A stretch of 64,000 bases of DNA from an uncultured Collinsella sp. Its GTDB lineage: Bacteria > Actinomycetota > Coriobacteriia > Coriobacteriales > Coriobacteriaceae. The notes under the pieces were generated by a model that searched no databases, had not been told where the DNA came from, and saw nothing but the letters and a program-made list of their open reading frames with translations. The stretch lies in NCBI GenBank assembly GCA_958403385.1, contig CATXXC010000006.1:53459-117458 (forward strand), given 5' to 3'. Position 1 is the first letter of the stretch. Each line of letters opens with the position of its first letter. A program made the translations under genes and the position numbers. This document shows, piece by piece, positions 34,119 to 41,976 of the stretch.

Positions 34119-35432
34119 ATGAAGCTCACTATAGAATCGATGACCTACGGCGCCGACGGGCTGGCGCACGCCGACAACGGCAAGGCCGTCTTTGTGCAGG
34201 GCGCCGTGGCAGGCGACACCGTCGAGGCCGAGGTCGTACAGGACGGCAAGTCGTTCATGCGTGCCCGCACCACCGAGATTCTGGAGCCAAGCCCCGATCG
34301 CATTCAGCCTCCCTGCCCCTTCGTGGGCATCTGCGGCGGCTGCTCGTGGGGCAATCTCTCACGCACGGCACAGCTCGCCGCCAAGGAGCAAAACCTGCGC
34401 TCCACGCTCGAGCGCATCGGCAAGTTCGCTCCTGAGCAGGTCGATGAGTTGGTACAGCCCATCTGCCACACCAAGGACGACTGGGGCTACCGCAATAAAA
34501 TCGAGCTCGAACCGACCGTCGTCAACGGTCGCGTGCGTCTTGGCATGCACGGTGTCGACCCCAGCAAAATCGTGACCGTCGATACGTGCCCGCTGTTCGA
34601 CAAGCGCTTCCCGAAGGCGCTCAAATCGGTCGTCGGCGCACTCAACTATCTAAGCGGCAGCCATGGCTTGGGGCTCGAACGCGTGGGCATTCGCGCCTCG
34701 CGCCGCACCAAGGCGCTCGAGGTCGCTCTCTGGACGCCTACGGGCTCCTTCCCGCGCTCGCAGGTCTCCCGCGTGCTGGCAGACGCCGCTCATCCCACGA
34801 GCATCGTGCGCGTGATGAGCAAGGGCGAAAAGAAGGCCCGCCGTGTCTCCAAGGTCGAAATGCTCGCCGGAGAGGGCTCATGGACCGAGAATATCGCCGA
34901 GGGTCAGATGCGCTTGTCTGCCCCGTCTTTTTTCCAGGTCAACACCAAGGGTGCCGAGATTTTGATCGAGCTTGTCATGGAAGCGCTCGACCCGCAGGAA
35001 GACGAGCTTGCCGTGGACCTGTACTGCGGTGCCGGCACCTTTACCCTGCCGCTCGCCCGCCGCTGCGACTTTGTCGCTGCCGTCGAGGCCTACGGCCCCG
35101 CCGTGCGCGATCTACGCCGTAACCTGGAAATCAACAAGCTTGATAACGTCGACGTCATTGGCGGAGACGCGGTGCGCGAGTTCCCCGACCAGGACGCCGA
35201 TGTCCTAGTAGTCGACCCGCCGCGTGCAGGCCTAGCGCCTGAGGCCATCGACCTCATCGCCAGCACAAGCGCTCGCGATGTCGCCTATGTGAGCTGCGAC
35301 CCGGCCACCCTGGCGCGCGATCTCAAACGCTTTGTCGAAGAAGGCACCTTCTCCCCCGTAAAGATCACGCCAGTCGATCTGTTCCCACAAACCTTCCACT
35401 GCGAGACCGTCGTCCACCTTAGGCGCAACTAG
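34119..35432 (+). CDS. 23S rRNA (uracil-C5)-methyltransferase, RlmD/TrmA family
   Basis: SAM-dependent RNA m5U methyltransferase of 437 residues. The N-terminal TRAM domain (about 1-60) is followed by CPFVGICGGCSWG, part of the 4Fe-4S cluster site of RlmD/RlmCD-type enzymes. The SAM site DLYCGAGTFTLPLA, VVDPPRAGL, and the catalytic Cys block YVSCDPATLARDL are all present. Which uridine it modifies (U1939, U747, or both) cannot be told from sequence. I start at the ATG at 34119, where the TRAM domain begins; an upstream frame from 34083 is less likely. Confidence 0.9.
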   Translation: MKLTIESMTYGADGLAHADNGKAVFVQGAVAGDTVEAEVVQDGKSFMRARTTEILEPSPDRIQPPCPFVGICGGCSWGNLSRTAQLAAKEQNLRSTLERIGKFAPEQVDELVQPICHTKDDWGYRNKIELEPTVVNGRVRLGMHGVDPSKIVTVDTCPLFDKRFPKALKSVVGALNYLSGSHGLGLERVGIRASRRTKALEVALWTPTGSFPRSQVSRVLADAAHPTSIVRVMSKGEKKARRVSKVEMLAGEGSWTENIAEGQMRLSAPSFFQVNTKGAEILIELVMEALDPQEDELAVDLYCGAGTFTLPLARRCDFVAAVEAYGPAVRDLRRNLEINKLDNVDVIGGDAVREFPDQDADVLVVDPPRAGLAPEAIDLIASTSARDVAYVSCDPATLARDLKRFVEEGTFSPVKITPVDLFPQTFHCETVVHLRRN

Positions 35433-35446
35433 CTGATGATTTTTCT

Positions 35447-35504
35447 GGGACGGGGATTAAATGATCAATTTGTACCGAATGATTATTTAATCCCCGTCCC
35501 TTTT
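35447..35504 (+). terminator. Long-stem terminator after the methyltransferase gene
   Basis: Arms of 21 bases at 35447-35467 and 35480-35500, based on GGGACGGGGATTAAAT, pair fully when read as plus-strand RNA (one G-U pair) and are followed by TTTT. The stem base is shared with the terminator at 18307-18370. Confidence 0.8.
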
Positions 35505-35589
35505 AAACATTGGGAAATCGAGCGTGGCAAGCGGGGGTCTTCGGGGTATAAGACGGCTAATTGTATGCCGCCCTATGAAAGGAACCCTT

Positions 35590-36132
35590 ATGCCCAGCGT
35601 TGCCGTTCTTGCCGCCGATGGCTTTGAAACGATTGAATGCCTGACCATGGTCGATGTCATGCGTCGCGGCGGCGTGCGCGCCACGCTCGTCTCGATTATG
35701 CCCACGCGCGAGGTCGTAAGCTCGCTGCAGATCCCCGTGACCTGCGATGCGCTCTTTGATGAGATCAACTTTGACGAGTACGACTGCGTCGTGCTGCCCG
35801 GCGGCCTGCCCGGTGCCACCAACCTGCGCGCCGATCAGCGCGTCTGCGACGTGGTCTGCGAGTTCGCCGCGACCAAGCACGTCGCCGCCATCTGCGCCGC
35901 CCCGTTTATCCTGGGCGAGCTCGACCTGCTCGAGGGGCGCCACGCCACGTGCTTCCCTGGCTTTGAGAAAAGCTTCCCCGAGGGCGCCTATACCGGCGAG
36001 AAGGTTACGCAAGACGGCAACATCATCACCGCCAGCGGCATGGCCCAGTCGCTCCCCTTTGCGCTTGAGCTGCTGCGCACGATCGCCGGCGACAAGGCTG
36101 TCGAGAAGGTCGCCGAGGGCATCCAACTATGA
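35590..36132 (+). CDS. DJ-1/PfpI family protein
   Basis: Small flavodoxin-like cysteine protein, 180 residues, of the DJ-1/ThiJ/PfpI superfamily. MPSVAVLAADGFETIECLTMVDVMRRGG at the N-terminus carries the conserved acidic residue. The nucleophile elbow is AAICAAPFILGELDLL, with the reactive Cys followed by a helix. The C-terminal GNIITASGMAQSLPFALELL is a YajL/DJ-1 feature. Activities in the family include glyoxalase/deglycase and chaperone-like roles; none can be assigned here. The ATG at 35590 has AAGGA seven bases upstream. The stop overlaps maf by four bases, so the two are translationally coupled. Confidence 0.88.
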   Translation: MPSVAVLAADGFETIECLTMVDVMRRGGVRATLVSIMPTREVVSSLQIPVTCDALFDEINFDEYDCVVLPGGLPGATNLRADQRVCDVVCEFAATKHVAAICAAPFILGELDLLEGRHATCFPGFEKSFPEGAYTGEKVTQDGNIITASGMAQSLPFALELLRTIAGDKAVEKVAEGIQL

Positions 36133-36710
36133 TTTTGGCTTCGCAATCACCGCGCCGCATAGAGCTGATGCGCGAGGCAGGCTACAACATTCGCGTGATT
36201 CCCGCGGATATCGACGAAACGCCCTTTGATGGCGAGGCCCCGCTCACGCTTGTCGAGCGCTTGGCACGCGCCAAGGCGGCTGCCGTTGCTGCCGAGTATG
36301 CCGAGCCCAATGAGCTGACGGTCGCGGCCGACACCATCGTCACCTTCGACGGCAAGATTTTGGGCAAGCCGGCAACCGAGGGCGAGGCGCGCACCATGCT
36401 CCGTGAGCTTTCGGGCCGCACGCACCAGGTCGCAACCGGCGTCTGCATCGTTAAGGCAGGCGATACGGCCGCCCCGCATGCCGCCGAGAGCCTGTCGTTT
36501 GTCGATATGACCGACGTGACATTCTACGAGCTCACCGACGAGCAGATCGAGCACTACGTTGCCTCGGGTGAGCCCATGGATAAGGCAGGCGCCTACGGCA
36601 TCCAGGGCACAGGCGGCCGCATGCTCGTGCACGATATTTCGGGCGACTTCTATAACGTGGTGGGCCTACCCATCGCCCGCGTCGCGCGCGCGATTCAAAA
36701 ACTCTCGTAA
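36129..36710 (+). CDS. maf: Maf-family nucleoside triphosphate pyrophosphatase
   Basis: House-cleaning enzyme that hydrolyses nucleoside triphosphates (dTTP/UTP or modified bases) and affects septation in Bacillus. The 193 residues start with LASQSPRRIELM, the SxSPRR substrate loop. VAADTIVTFDGKILGKPAT carries the catalytic Asp and metal site, and GAYGIQGTGGRMLV is the conserved C-terminal block. The YhdE versus YceF subtype was not resolved. Start and DJ-1 stop overlap as ATGA. The end runs without an obvious terminator into the P1 peptidase gene 101 bases later. Confidence 0.93.
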   Translation: MILASQSPRRIELMREAGYNIRVIPADIDETPFDGEAPLTLVERLARAKAAAVAAEYAEPNELTVAADTIVTFDGKILGKPATEGEARTMLRELSGRTHQVATGVCIVKAGDTAAPHAAESLSFVDMTDVTFYELTDEQIEHYVASGEPMDKAGAYGIQGTGGRMLVHDISGDFYNVVGLPIARVARAIQKLS

Positions 36711-36811
36711 TTGCATCTGGCGCTGGGTATCCCCCAGCGCCTACAATTTTGGCGTACCGTACGGATCCCGACCGGGCACAAGGCGCGGCGGAAAACCGAT
36801 AGGAGTTAAAC

Positions 36812-37813
36812 ATGGATACACTGCTCGAGGCCATTGACGTCTGCGATGTCGATGGCTTTTGCTATGGCAACTATACGGACGAGGAGGCCGGCACCGGTTG
36901 CACCGTAATCGTGGCACCCGAGGGCGCCACCGGCGGCGTTGACGTTCGCGGCGGTGCTCCCGCTTCGCGCGAGACCGACCTGCTGCGACCCGAGAACACC
37001 GTCGACAAGGTCCACGCCGTCTGCCTTTCGGGCGGATCGGCCTTTGGCCTCGAGGCTGCAAGCGGCGTCGCTCGCGAGCTTGAGAGCCGCGGCATCGGCC
37101 TTCCCGTCGGCCCCACGCAGGTGCCTATCGTGTGCTCGAGCTGTATCTTCGACCTCGCCTTTGGTAACCCCACCGTTCGCCCCGACATTGAGGCCGGCAT
37201 CGCCGCCGTGCGCGAAGCACTCGACAACACCCCCACCAAGCTCGAACAGGGCAACGTAGGCGCCGGCACGGGCGCTACCGTGGGTAAGCTCATGGGCCCC
37301 GCTACCTGCATGAAGGCCGGCCTTGGCGCTGCCGCCGTGGCGCTCGGCCCCATCAAGGTGGGCGCCGTGGTCTCGGTCAACGCCTGCGGCAACGTTGTCG
37401 ACCCCTTCACCGGCGAGTGGGTCGCCGGTATGCGCGCCGCAGCCGATAGCGACCAAATCGTCGACATGGAACTCGCAGCCTTTGCCGCCGCCGGATCCAT
37501 GCAGATGCCGCTCGACCGCACCAACACCACCATCAGCTGCATCGTCACCAACGTGGAACTCACTAAGGCACAAGCCACCAAGGTCTCCCAGATGGCCGCA
37601 GACGCCTACGCACACGCCATCCGTCCCACGCACACCACCAACGACGGCGACACCATCTACACCCTCGCCAGCGGCAAACTGGGCGCCCAGGCAAGCGCCG
37701 CCGTTCCCCTAGACCTGCTGGGCATGCTCGCCGTAAGGGCCCTGGAAACCGCCATCGTAAACGGAGCCAAAACCGCAAAAACCTCCCACGGCATCCCCGG
37801 CGCCGCGAAGTAG
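36812..37813 (+). CDS. P1-family (DmpA/NylC-like) self-processing peptidase
   Basis: N-terminal-nucleophile hydrolase of the P1/S58 family, 333 residues. These proteins cleave themselves before an internal Ser or Thr; here the likely site is in LDRTNTTISCIV (about residue 231-242), producing a large alpha and a small beta chain with a new N-terminal Thr. The Gly-rich GNVGAGTGATVGKL and the LSGGSAFGLEAASGVA segments are family hallmarks. Known members are aminopeptidases or 6-aminohexanoate oligomer hydrolases; the substrate here is unknown. The start has AGGAG upstream. The gene is followed by two large palindromic elements. Confidence 0.88.
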   Translation: MDTLLEAIDVCDVDGFCYGNYTDEEAGTGCTVIVAPEGATGGVDVRGGAPASRETDLLRPENTVDKVHAVCLSGGSAFGLEAASGVARELESRGIGLPVGPTQVPIVCSSCIFDLAFGNPTVRPDIEAGIAAVREALDNTPTKLEQGNVGAGTGATVGKLMGPATCMKAGLGAAAVALGPIKVGAVVSVNACGNVVDPFTGEWVAGMRAAADSDQIVDMELAAFAAAGSMQMPLDRTNTTISCIVTNVELTKAQATKVSQMAADAYAHAIRPTHTTNDGDTIYTLASGKLGAQASAAVPLDLLGMLAVRALETAIVNGAKTAKTSHGIPGAAK

Positions 37814-37824
37814 CCTAACCTGAC

Positions 37825-37949
37825 GGTTGCCCGGTGGGGCTTGGTTATGTTTGCTGCTCTACAGTCCTGGCTCGCACGAAGAGCACATTAAGTGCTCTTC
37901 GGCTCGTGCGGAACTCGCGACAAACATAACCAAGCCCCACCGGGCAACC
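37825..37949. repeat. Long palindromic element d (29-base perfect arms, conserved core)
   Basis: Perfect arms at 37825-37853 and 37921-37949 (outer end GGTTGCCCGGTGGGGCTTGG) enclose a 67-base core. The core contains a second hairpin, CGAAGAGCAC-ATTAA-GTGCTCTTCG, flanked by CTCGCA and CTCGTGCGGAACT. The core is homologous to that of the element at 38043-38152, in inverted orientation, but the arms are unrelated. It lies between convergent genes, so it may end transcription from both sides. Confidence 0.85.
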
Positions 37950-38042
37950 TACCAACCAGATTCTTTTCAGCCCAGGCCCCTGTGTACCGCGCGTCGAAGA
38001 TCTTCAAATTCAAATAACCTGACAATCGATTCTTGTAGCAGA

Positions 38043-38152
38043 GGCCCCTTGGCCTTTAGTTTGATACAAGTTCCGCACGAGTCGGAAAGCACTTAATGTG
38101 CTTTCCGTGCGAGCAGGACTGTTCGCAGTAGCAAACTAAAGGCCAAGGGGCC
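38043..38152. repeat. Long palindromic element e (21-base perfect arms, same core)
   Basis: Perfect arms at 38043-38063 and 38132-38152 (GGCCCCTTGGCCTTTAGTTT at the end) enclose a 68-base core. Read on the minus strand, the core contains CGGAAAGCAC-ATTAA-GTGCTTTCCG with the same flanks as element d. Two base pairs in this inner stem differ from element d on both sides, so pairing is kept. The 93 bases between the two elements hold no gene. Confidence 0.85.
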
Positions 38153-38184
38153 CAGTCAACCTATCAGCAGCGATTACTCGGCAG

Positions 38185-39216
38185 CTAGTTGAATTTGAAG
38201 ATCTTTGAGGCAAGACGGTATAGGCCAAGCGTGGTTTTGTCTCCGGCCCGTCCGCGCAGATTGGTGAAGAACCCGACCACGCCGTAGCGGGCACGACGAT
38301 ACATGCGCTCGTCGTAGGCCTTCAAATCATTCCACAGCGTCTTTAGGCGCTCGTCGGCGCAATCTTCCTCGGAAAGCTTGGTGAGCACCGAGCAGATCGC
38401 CATCATCATGGTGAAGTAGCCCATCATGTACGAACGTAGGCGTGACGACTCGACATCGCTGTACAGGTGGTACGACTCCATCATGATACGCGTAACACGG
38501 AACTGCTGGTCCAGACGCTTGACCATCGTGGCCTCGTTGACACTCTGGCCCTCGCGACCGATAAAGTAGCGGTAGAGGTCGATGTCGGCGTAGTACATGG
38601 TCTTGCAACGCGGCAGCGGCACGTAGGCGTAGATGTTGTCCACATAGAACGTGTGCGGCGGCATGGGAAGGTTGGACTCGCGCAGCACATCCGTGCGATA
38701 GCACAGGCTGTGCATGAGTAGGTTCTGGTCCAGGCGGAAATGACCGATCTGATCCCAAGAAAAGATCTTTTTGCGCGGCAGGGCAAATTTGTAGCCAATA
38801 GCGGTATGCGTGCCCTCGTAAACCTTCTCGTACACGTAGTTCGAGATAAACAGGTCAACGCGCTGGTCGCGCTCTTCAAAGCCACGCAGAATCGACAGCA
38901 TGGTCGAAAGGGCAGCACCGTCAAGCCAGTCGTCCGAATCAACAACCTTGTAGTAGGTGCCCCGCGCCTCGCGCAGACCCGAAAGGACGGCAATACCGTG
39001 ACCGCCGTTCTCCTGGTGCACCGCGCGGATGATTCCAGGGTAACGGGCCTCCCACTCGTCGGCCTTGGCGGCCGTCTCGTCCTTGGAGCCGTCGTCCACC
39101 ACGATAATCTCGATATCGGTGGCGTAATTGCTCCCCTCCAAGATAGAGGTGATGCAATGCTCCATGTCCTTGGCGGCGTTATACGAGGGAATACCGAATG
39201 TTATGACTTTATGCAT
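38185..39216 (-). CDS. Family 2 glycosyltransferase
   Basis: GT-A fold inverting glycosyltransferase, 343 residues. VITFGIPSYNAAKDMEHCI at the N-terminus, EIIVVDDGSKDET (nucleotide binding) and YYKVVDSDDWLDGAAL (the metal-binding acidic motif) are visible. The C-terminal half has no transmembrane helix, so it is probably membrane-peripheral. It overlaps the end of glf by eight bases if the ATG at 39216 is used; a start at 39234 is possible. Coupling to UDP-galactopyranose mutase suggests it builds a galactofuranose-containing surface glycan (inference). Confidence 0.86.
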   Translation of the reverse strand: MHKVITFGIPSYNAAKDMEHCITSILEGSNYATDIEIIVVDDGSKDETAAKADEWEARYPGIIRAVHQENGGHGIAVLSGLREARGTYYKVVDSDDWLDGAALSTMLSILRGFEERDQRVDLFISNYVYEKVYEGTHTAIGYKFALPRKKIFSWDQIGHFRLDQNLLMHSLCYRTDVLRESNLPMPPHTFYVDNIYAYVPLPRCKTMYYADIDLYRYFIGREGQSVNEATMVKRLDQQFRVTRIMMESYHLYSDVESSRLRSYMMGYFTMMMAICSVLTKLSEEDCADERLKTLWNDLKAYDERMYRRARYGVVGFFTNLRGRAGDKTTLGLYRLASKIFKFN

Positions 39217-40411
39217 GGCAGGCGATAATCTCATCCGAAAGATCGAGGGCGGAATTGGTCACAGCGTCCATATCGTAGTAACGATACTCGGCCAGACGAC
39301 CCACCGGGTGGAAGTTCGTCAGGTTCTGGACGCGCTCAAGATAGCGCTCATAGAGCTCACGGTTCTCGGGCTCAAGAATGGCGTAGTACGGCGTCTCACC
39401 CGAGCCGGGCGTATAGGCCTTGGAGTATTCCTTCATGATGGTGGTCTTGCCGGGCAGGACCTGGCCAGTCATATTCTTGAACTCAGTGATGCGCGTGTAA
39501 TCCTCGCTCGTGGTGTAGTTGACGGTGCCCACGGGCTGGAACTGATCCATATCGAGCGTCTCGAACTTCATGTCGAGCGTACGGTACGGCAGGGCGCCCA
39601 GGTCGAGATTGAACAGCTCGTCGAGCGGACCGGTGTAGACGATCTCGCCGCCATAGACCTTACCGTCGATCTTGACGGTGGTCTCGTCGATCTCGAAGAG
39701 GTCGCGGGCGTCCACGTCGCAGAACACATCAATCAGATCGTGGTCGAGCATATGCTCAAACAGCGCGGTATAGCCGTCCTGCGGCATGCCCTGGAAGGGA
39801 GCCTGCGGGAAGTAGCGGTCATCATCGCCCACAAAGACGGGAACACGGCCGGTGATCGAGGGATCAATCTGGTCGGGCGTCTGGCCCCACTGCTTCATGG
39901 TGTAATGCAAAAAGACGTTCTCGTAGACGTAATCAGCGACCTCGGCCAAGTCGGGGTCGTTCTTCTTACGCAGCTCCATAATGGGCACCTTGACATCCTT
40001 GCCAAAGGTCTCCACGAGCTTCTGATACAGCTCCTCGCCGCGCTCGTCACCAAAGGCGAGCTTGAGACTCGCATGGTTGAAGGGCACGGGCATAAGGGTA
40101 CCGTTGATGTTGGCGAGCACCTTGTGCTGATAATCCGTCCACTTGGTAAAGCGCGACAGGAAATTGTGAACACGCTCGTTAAAGGTGTGATAGATATGCG
40201 GACCGTACTCGTGGATCAAGATTCCGGCCTCGTCAGTGCAGTCATAGGCATTGCCCGCAATGTGGCTACGGCGCTCCAAAACGGCAACACGATAGCCGAT
40301 GGTCTCGGCAAGACGGCGGGCGCAAACGGCACCGGCATAACCGGCACCGACAACAATCATGTCGTACGCGCCGGCGTTAAAGCCTTCAGGCAGGCCTGAG
40401 GTAATCTGCAT
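39209..40411 (-). CDS. glf: UDP-galactopyranose mutase Glf
   Basis: FAD-dependent enzyme interconverting UDP-galactopyranose and UDP-galactofuranose, the donor for galactofuranose in cell-surface polysaccharides. The 400 residues carry DMIVVGAGYAGAVCARRLAE (FAD Rossmann motif), the ERRSHIAGNAYD segment, HEYGPHIYHTFNERV, and GRLAEYRYYDMDAV near the end, all strong family signatures. It leads a two-gene unit with the glycosyltransferase. A TATAAT on the minus strand at 40490-40495 could be its -10. Confidence 0.95.
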   Translation of the reverse strand: MQITSGLPEGFNAGAYDMIVVGAGYAGAVCARRLAETIGYRVAVLERRSHIAGNAYDCTDEAGILIHEYGPHIYHTFNERVHNFLSRFTKWTDYQHKVLANINGTLMPVPFNHASLKLAFGDERGEELYQKLVETFGKDVKVPIMELRKKNDPDLAEVADYVYENVFLHYTMKQWGQTPDQIDPSITGRVPVFVGDDDRYFPQAPFQGMPQDGYTALFEHMLDHDLIDVFCDVDARDLFEIDETTVKIDGKVYGGEIVYTGPLDELFNLDLGALPYRTLDMKFETLDMDQFQPVGTVNYTTSEDYTRITEFKNMTGQVLPGKTTIMKEYSKAYTPGSGETPYYAILEPENRELYERYLERVQNLTNFHPVGRLAEYRYYDMDAVTNSALDLSDEIIACHA

Positions 40412-40489
40412 CGATACTCCTTGTCAAAAGCCACGGGCTCGTTAGCTGGGCTTTTCTCGAACATTCTTCGAGACACATTTATCAGAGCG

Positions 40490-40515
40490 ATTATAGCGCT
40501 AATGCGTCCTATAAT
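40490..40515. promoter_or_regulatory. Divergent -10 boxes between glf and pta
   Basis: TATAAT appears on the minus strand at 40490-40495 and on the plus strand at 40510-40515, facing outward with 14 bases between. No good -35 box was seen for either. The overlapping arrangement would make the two promoters compete or be co-regulated. Confidence 0.45.
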
Positions 40516-40567
40516 GAGCTTGCCACACAAGGAAAGCTCAAGCACCGCGGCGAACATTAACGTAAGG

Positions 40568-40590
40568 TAAACCCGCTAGCAGCGGGTTTA
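40568..40590 (+). promoter_or_regulatory. Hairpin in the pta 5' leader (possible attenuator)
   Basis: TAAACCCGCT-AGC-AGCGGGTTTA is a perfect 10-base stem, followed by TTCGTG. It lies about 50 bases downstream of the TATAAT on plus and 52 bases ahead of the pta start, inside the predicted untranslated leader of roughly 120 bases. Confidence 0.45.
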
Positions 40591-40642
40591 TTCGTGAACA
40601 GCCGGGCGCCTGGAGCTTAGCGAAACGCTTGTAAGGAGTAAC

Positions 40643-41623
40643 ATGAGCGATTTCCTTAACCGTATGAAGTCTGCCGCCAAGGCCGACCTTAAGACGATCG
40701 TCCTGCCCGAGGGCGAAGATCCGCGCACCATCGTCGCGGCCACCAAGATCATCGAGGAGGGCCTGGCAAAGATCGTCATCCTGGGCAACCCCGACGAGAT
40801 CAACGTTCCCGGCGCCACCGTCATCGACCCGCGCAATGCCGAAAAGCACGAGGAGTACGCGCAGAAGTTTGCCGAGCTCCGCGCCAAGAAGGGCGTCACC
40901 ATCGAGCAGGCTCGCGCCCAGGTGATGGACGCCACCTACTTTGGCACCATGATGGTCAAGATGGGCGATGCCGACGGCCTGGTCTCCGGCGCCTGCCACT
41001 CCACCGCCGACACCCTGCGCCCCGCGCTTCAGATCCTCAAGACCGCCCCGGGCACCAAGCTGGTCTCGGCCTTCTTCGTGATGTGCACCGACACCCCGCA
41101 GTTCGGCACCGACGGCACGCTGATCTTCGCCGACTGCGGCCTCAACATCAACCCGTCCTCCGACGAGCTCTCCGAGATCGCCATCGCCTCCGCTCACTCT
41201 TGGTCCACCTTCATGGGCAACGTTGAGCCGCACGTGGCCATGCTCTCCTACTCCACCATGGGCTCCGCCGGCGGCGAGGTCGCCAAGAAGGTCCAGGAGG
41301 CCGTGAAGTTCTGCAAGGAGAAGGCTCCCGAGCTCGCCATCGACGGCGACCTGCAGCTCGACGCCGCCATCGTCCCCACCGTCGCCCAGCTCAAGGCTCC
41401 CGGCTCCTCCGTTGCCGGTAAGGCCAACGTGCTCGTGTTCCCCGACCTCGAGGCCGGCAACATCGGCTACAAGCTGGTCCAGCGCTTCGCCGGTGCTGAC
41501 GCCTACGGCCCCATCCTGCAGGGCATCGCCAAGCCGGTCAACGACCTTTCGCGCGGCTGCTCTGCCGACGACATCGTGGGCGTCGTGGCCATCACCGCCG
41601 TCCAGGCTCAGATGGCTGAGTAG
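40643..41623 (+). CDS. pta: Phosphate acetyltransferase Pta
   Basis: Converts acetyl-CoA and phosphate to acetyl phosphate, feeding acetate kinase for substrate-level ATP. The 326 residues are the short, single-domain form. TIVLPEGEDPRTIVAATKI at the N-terminus, DGLVSGACHSTADTLRPALQI, and the SYSTMGSAGG and LVFPDLEAGNIGYKL blocks are diagnostic. Start has AAGGAG about six bases upstream. Codon use is strongly biased toward C-ending codons, as in arcA, suggesting high expression. It converges on two acetate kinase genes across the long palindrome at 41640-41770. Confidence 0.97.
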   Translation: MSDFLNRMKSAAKADLKTIVLPEGEDPRTIVAATKIIEEGLAKIVILGNPDEINVPGATVIDPRNAEKHEEYAQKFAELRAKKGVTIEQARAQVMDATYFGTMMVKMGDADGLVSGACHSTADTLRPALQILKTAPGTKLVSAFFVMCTDTPQFGTDGTLIFADCGLNINPSSDELSEIAIASAHSWSTFMGNVEPHVAMLSYSTMGSAGGEVAKKVQEAVKFCKEKAPELAIDGDLQLDAAIVPTVAQLKAPGSSVAGKANVLVFPDLEAGNIGYKLVQRFAGADAYGPILQGIAKPVNDLSRGCSADDIVGVVAITAVQAQMAE

Positions 41624-41639
41624 CGGACATATCCCCACC

Positions 41640-41770
41640 GAAGGCAGCGCAGGTTAACCCCTGAAAACGTCCTCGACCAATGAAACGCCCCCGTTCTGCT
41701 CCTTCGGAGCTACGAACGGGGGCGTTTCTGGTCTGCGGAGTGTTTTCAGGGGTTAACCTGCGCTGCCTTC
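41640..41770. repeat. Long palindromic element f between pta and ackA (29-base perfect arms)
   Basis: Perfect arms at 41640-41668 and 41742-41770 (outer end GAAGGCAGCGCAGGTTAACC) enclose a core with a strong hairpin: GAAACGCCCCCGTTC pairing with GAACGGGGGCGTTTC around GCTCC-TTCG-GGAGC. It lies 17 bases past the pta stop, between convergent genes, and probably terminates transcription in both directions. The remaining stretch 41771-41919 shows no gene. Confidence 0.85.
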
Positions 41771-41919
41771 TACCGTCACGTGGCATTCAGGGCATCTGGG
41801 GTGGACGGCGGCTTGGCTACGAGCTGGGGCTGAGGATCTGAATGGTCGGGTTCCGTTGCTGGAAGTGCAGGCGTTGCCGGCGATGGTCACTTTGGGACTG
41901 GAATTTCCGCCTGCTAGCA

Positions 41920-41953
41920 AAAAGGCCTCCGGAGCCGTTGCTCTGGAGGCCTT
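41920..41953 (-). terminator. Intrinsic terminator after acetate kinase 1
   Basis: On the minus strand AAAGGCCTCCAGAGC pairs with GCTCCGGAGGCCTTT around AACG and is followed by TTGC. It lies about 24 bases past the stop at 41977. Confidence 0.85.
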
Positions 41954-41976
41954 TCGTTTACTTGCAAATGCGTGCG

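Noticed and set aside
37825..38152. CRISPR array or integron-type attC sites
   Set aside because: Only two elements, each a single long palindrome in inverted orientation, without regular spacers, cas genes or an integrase.
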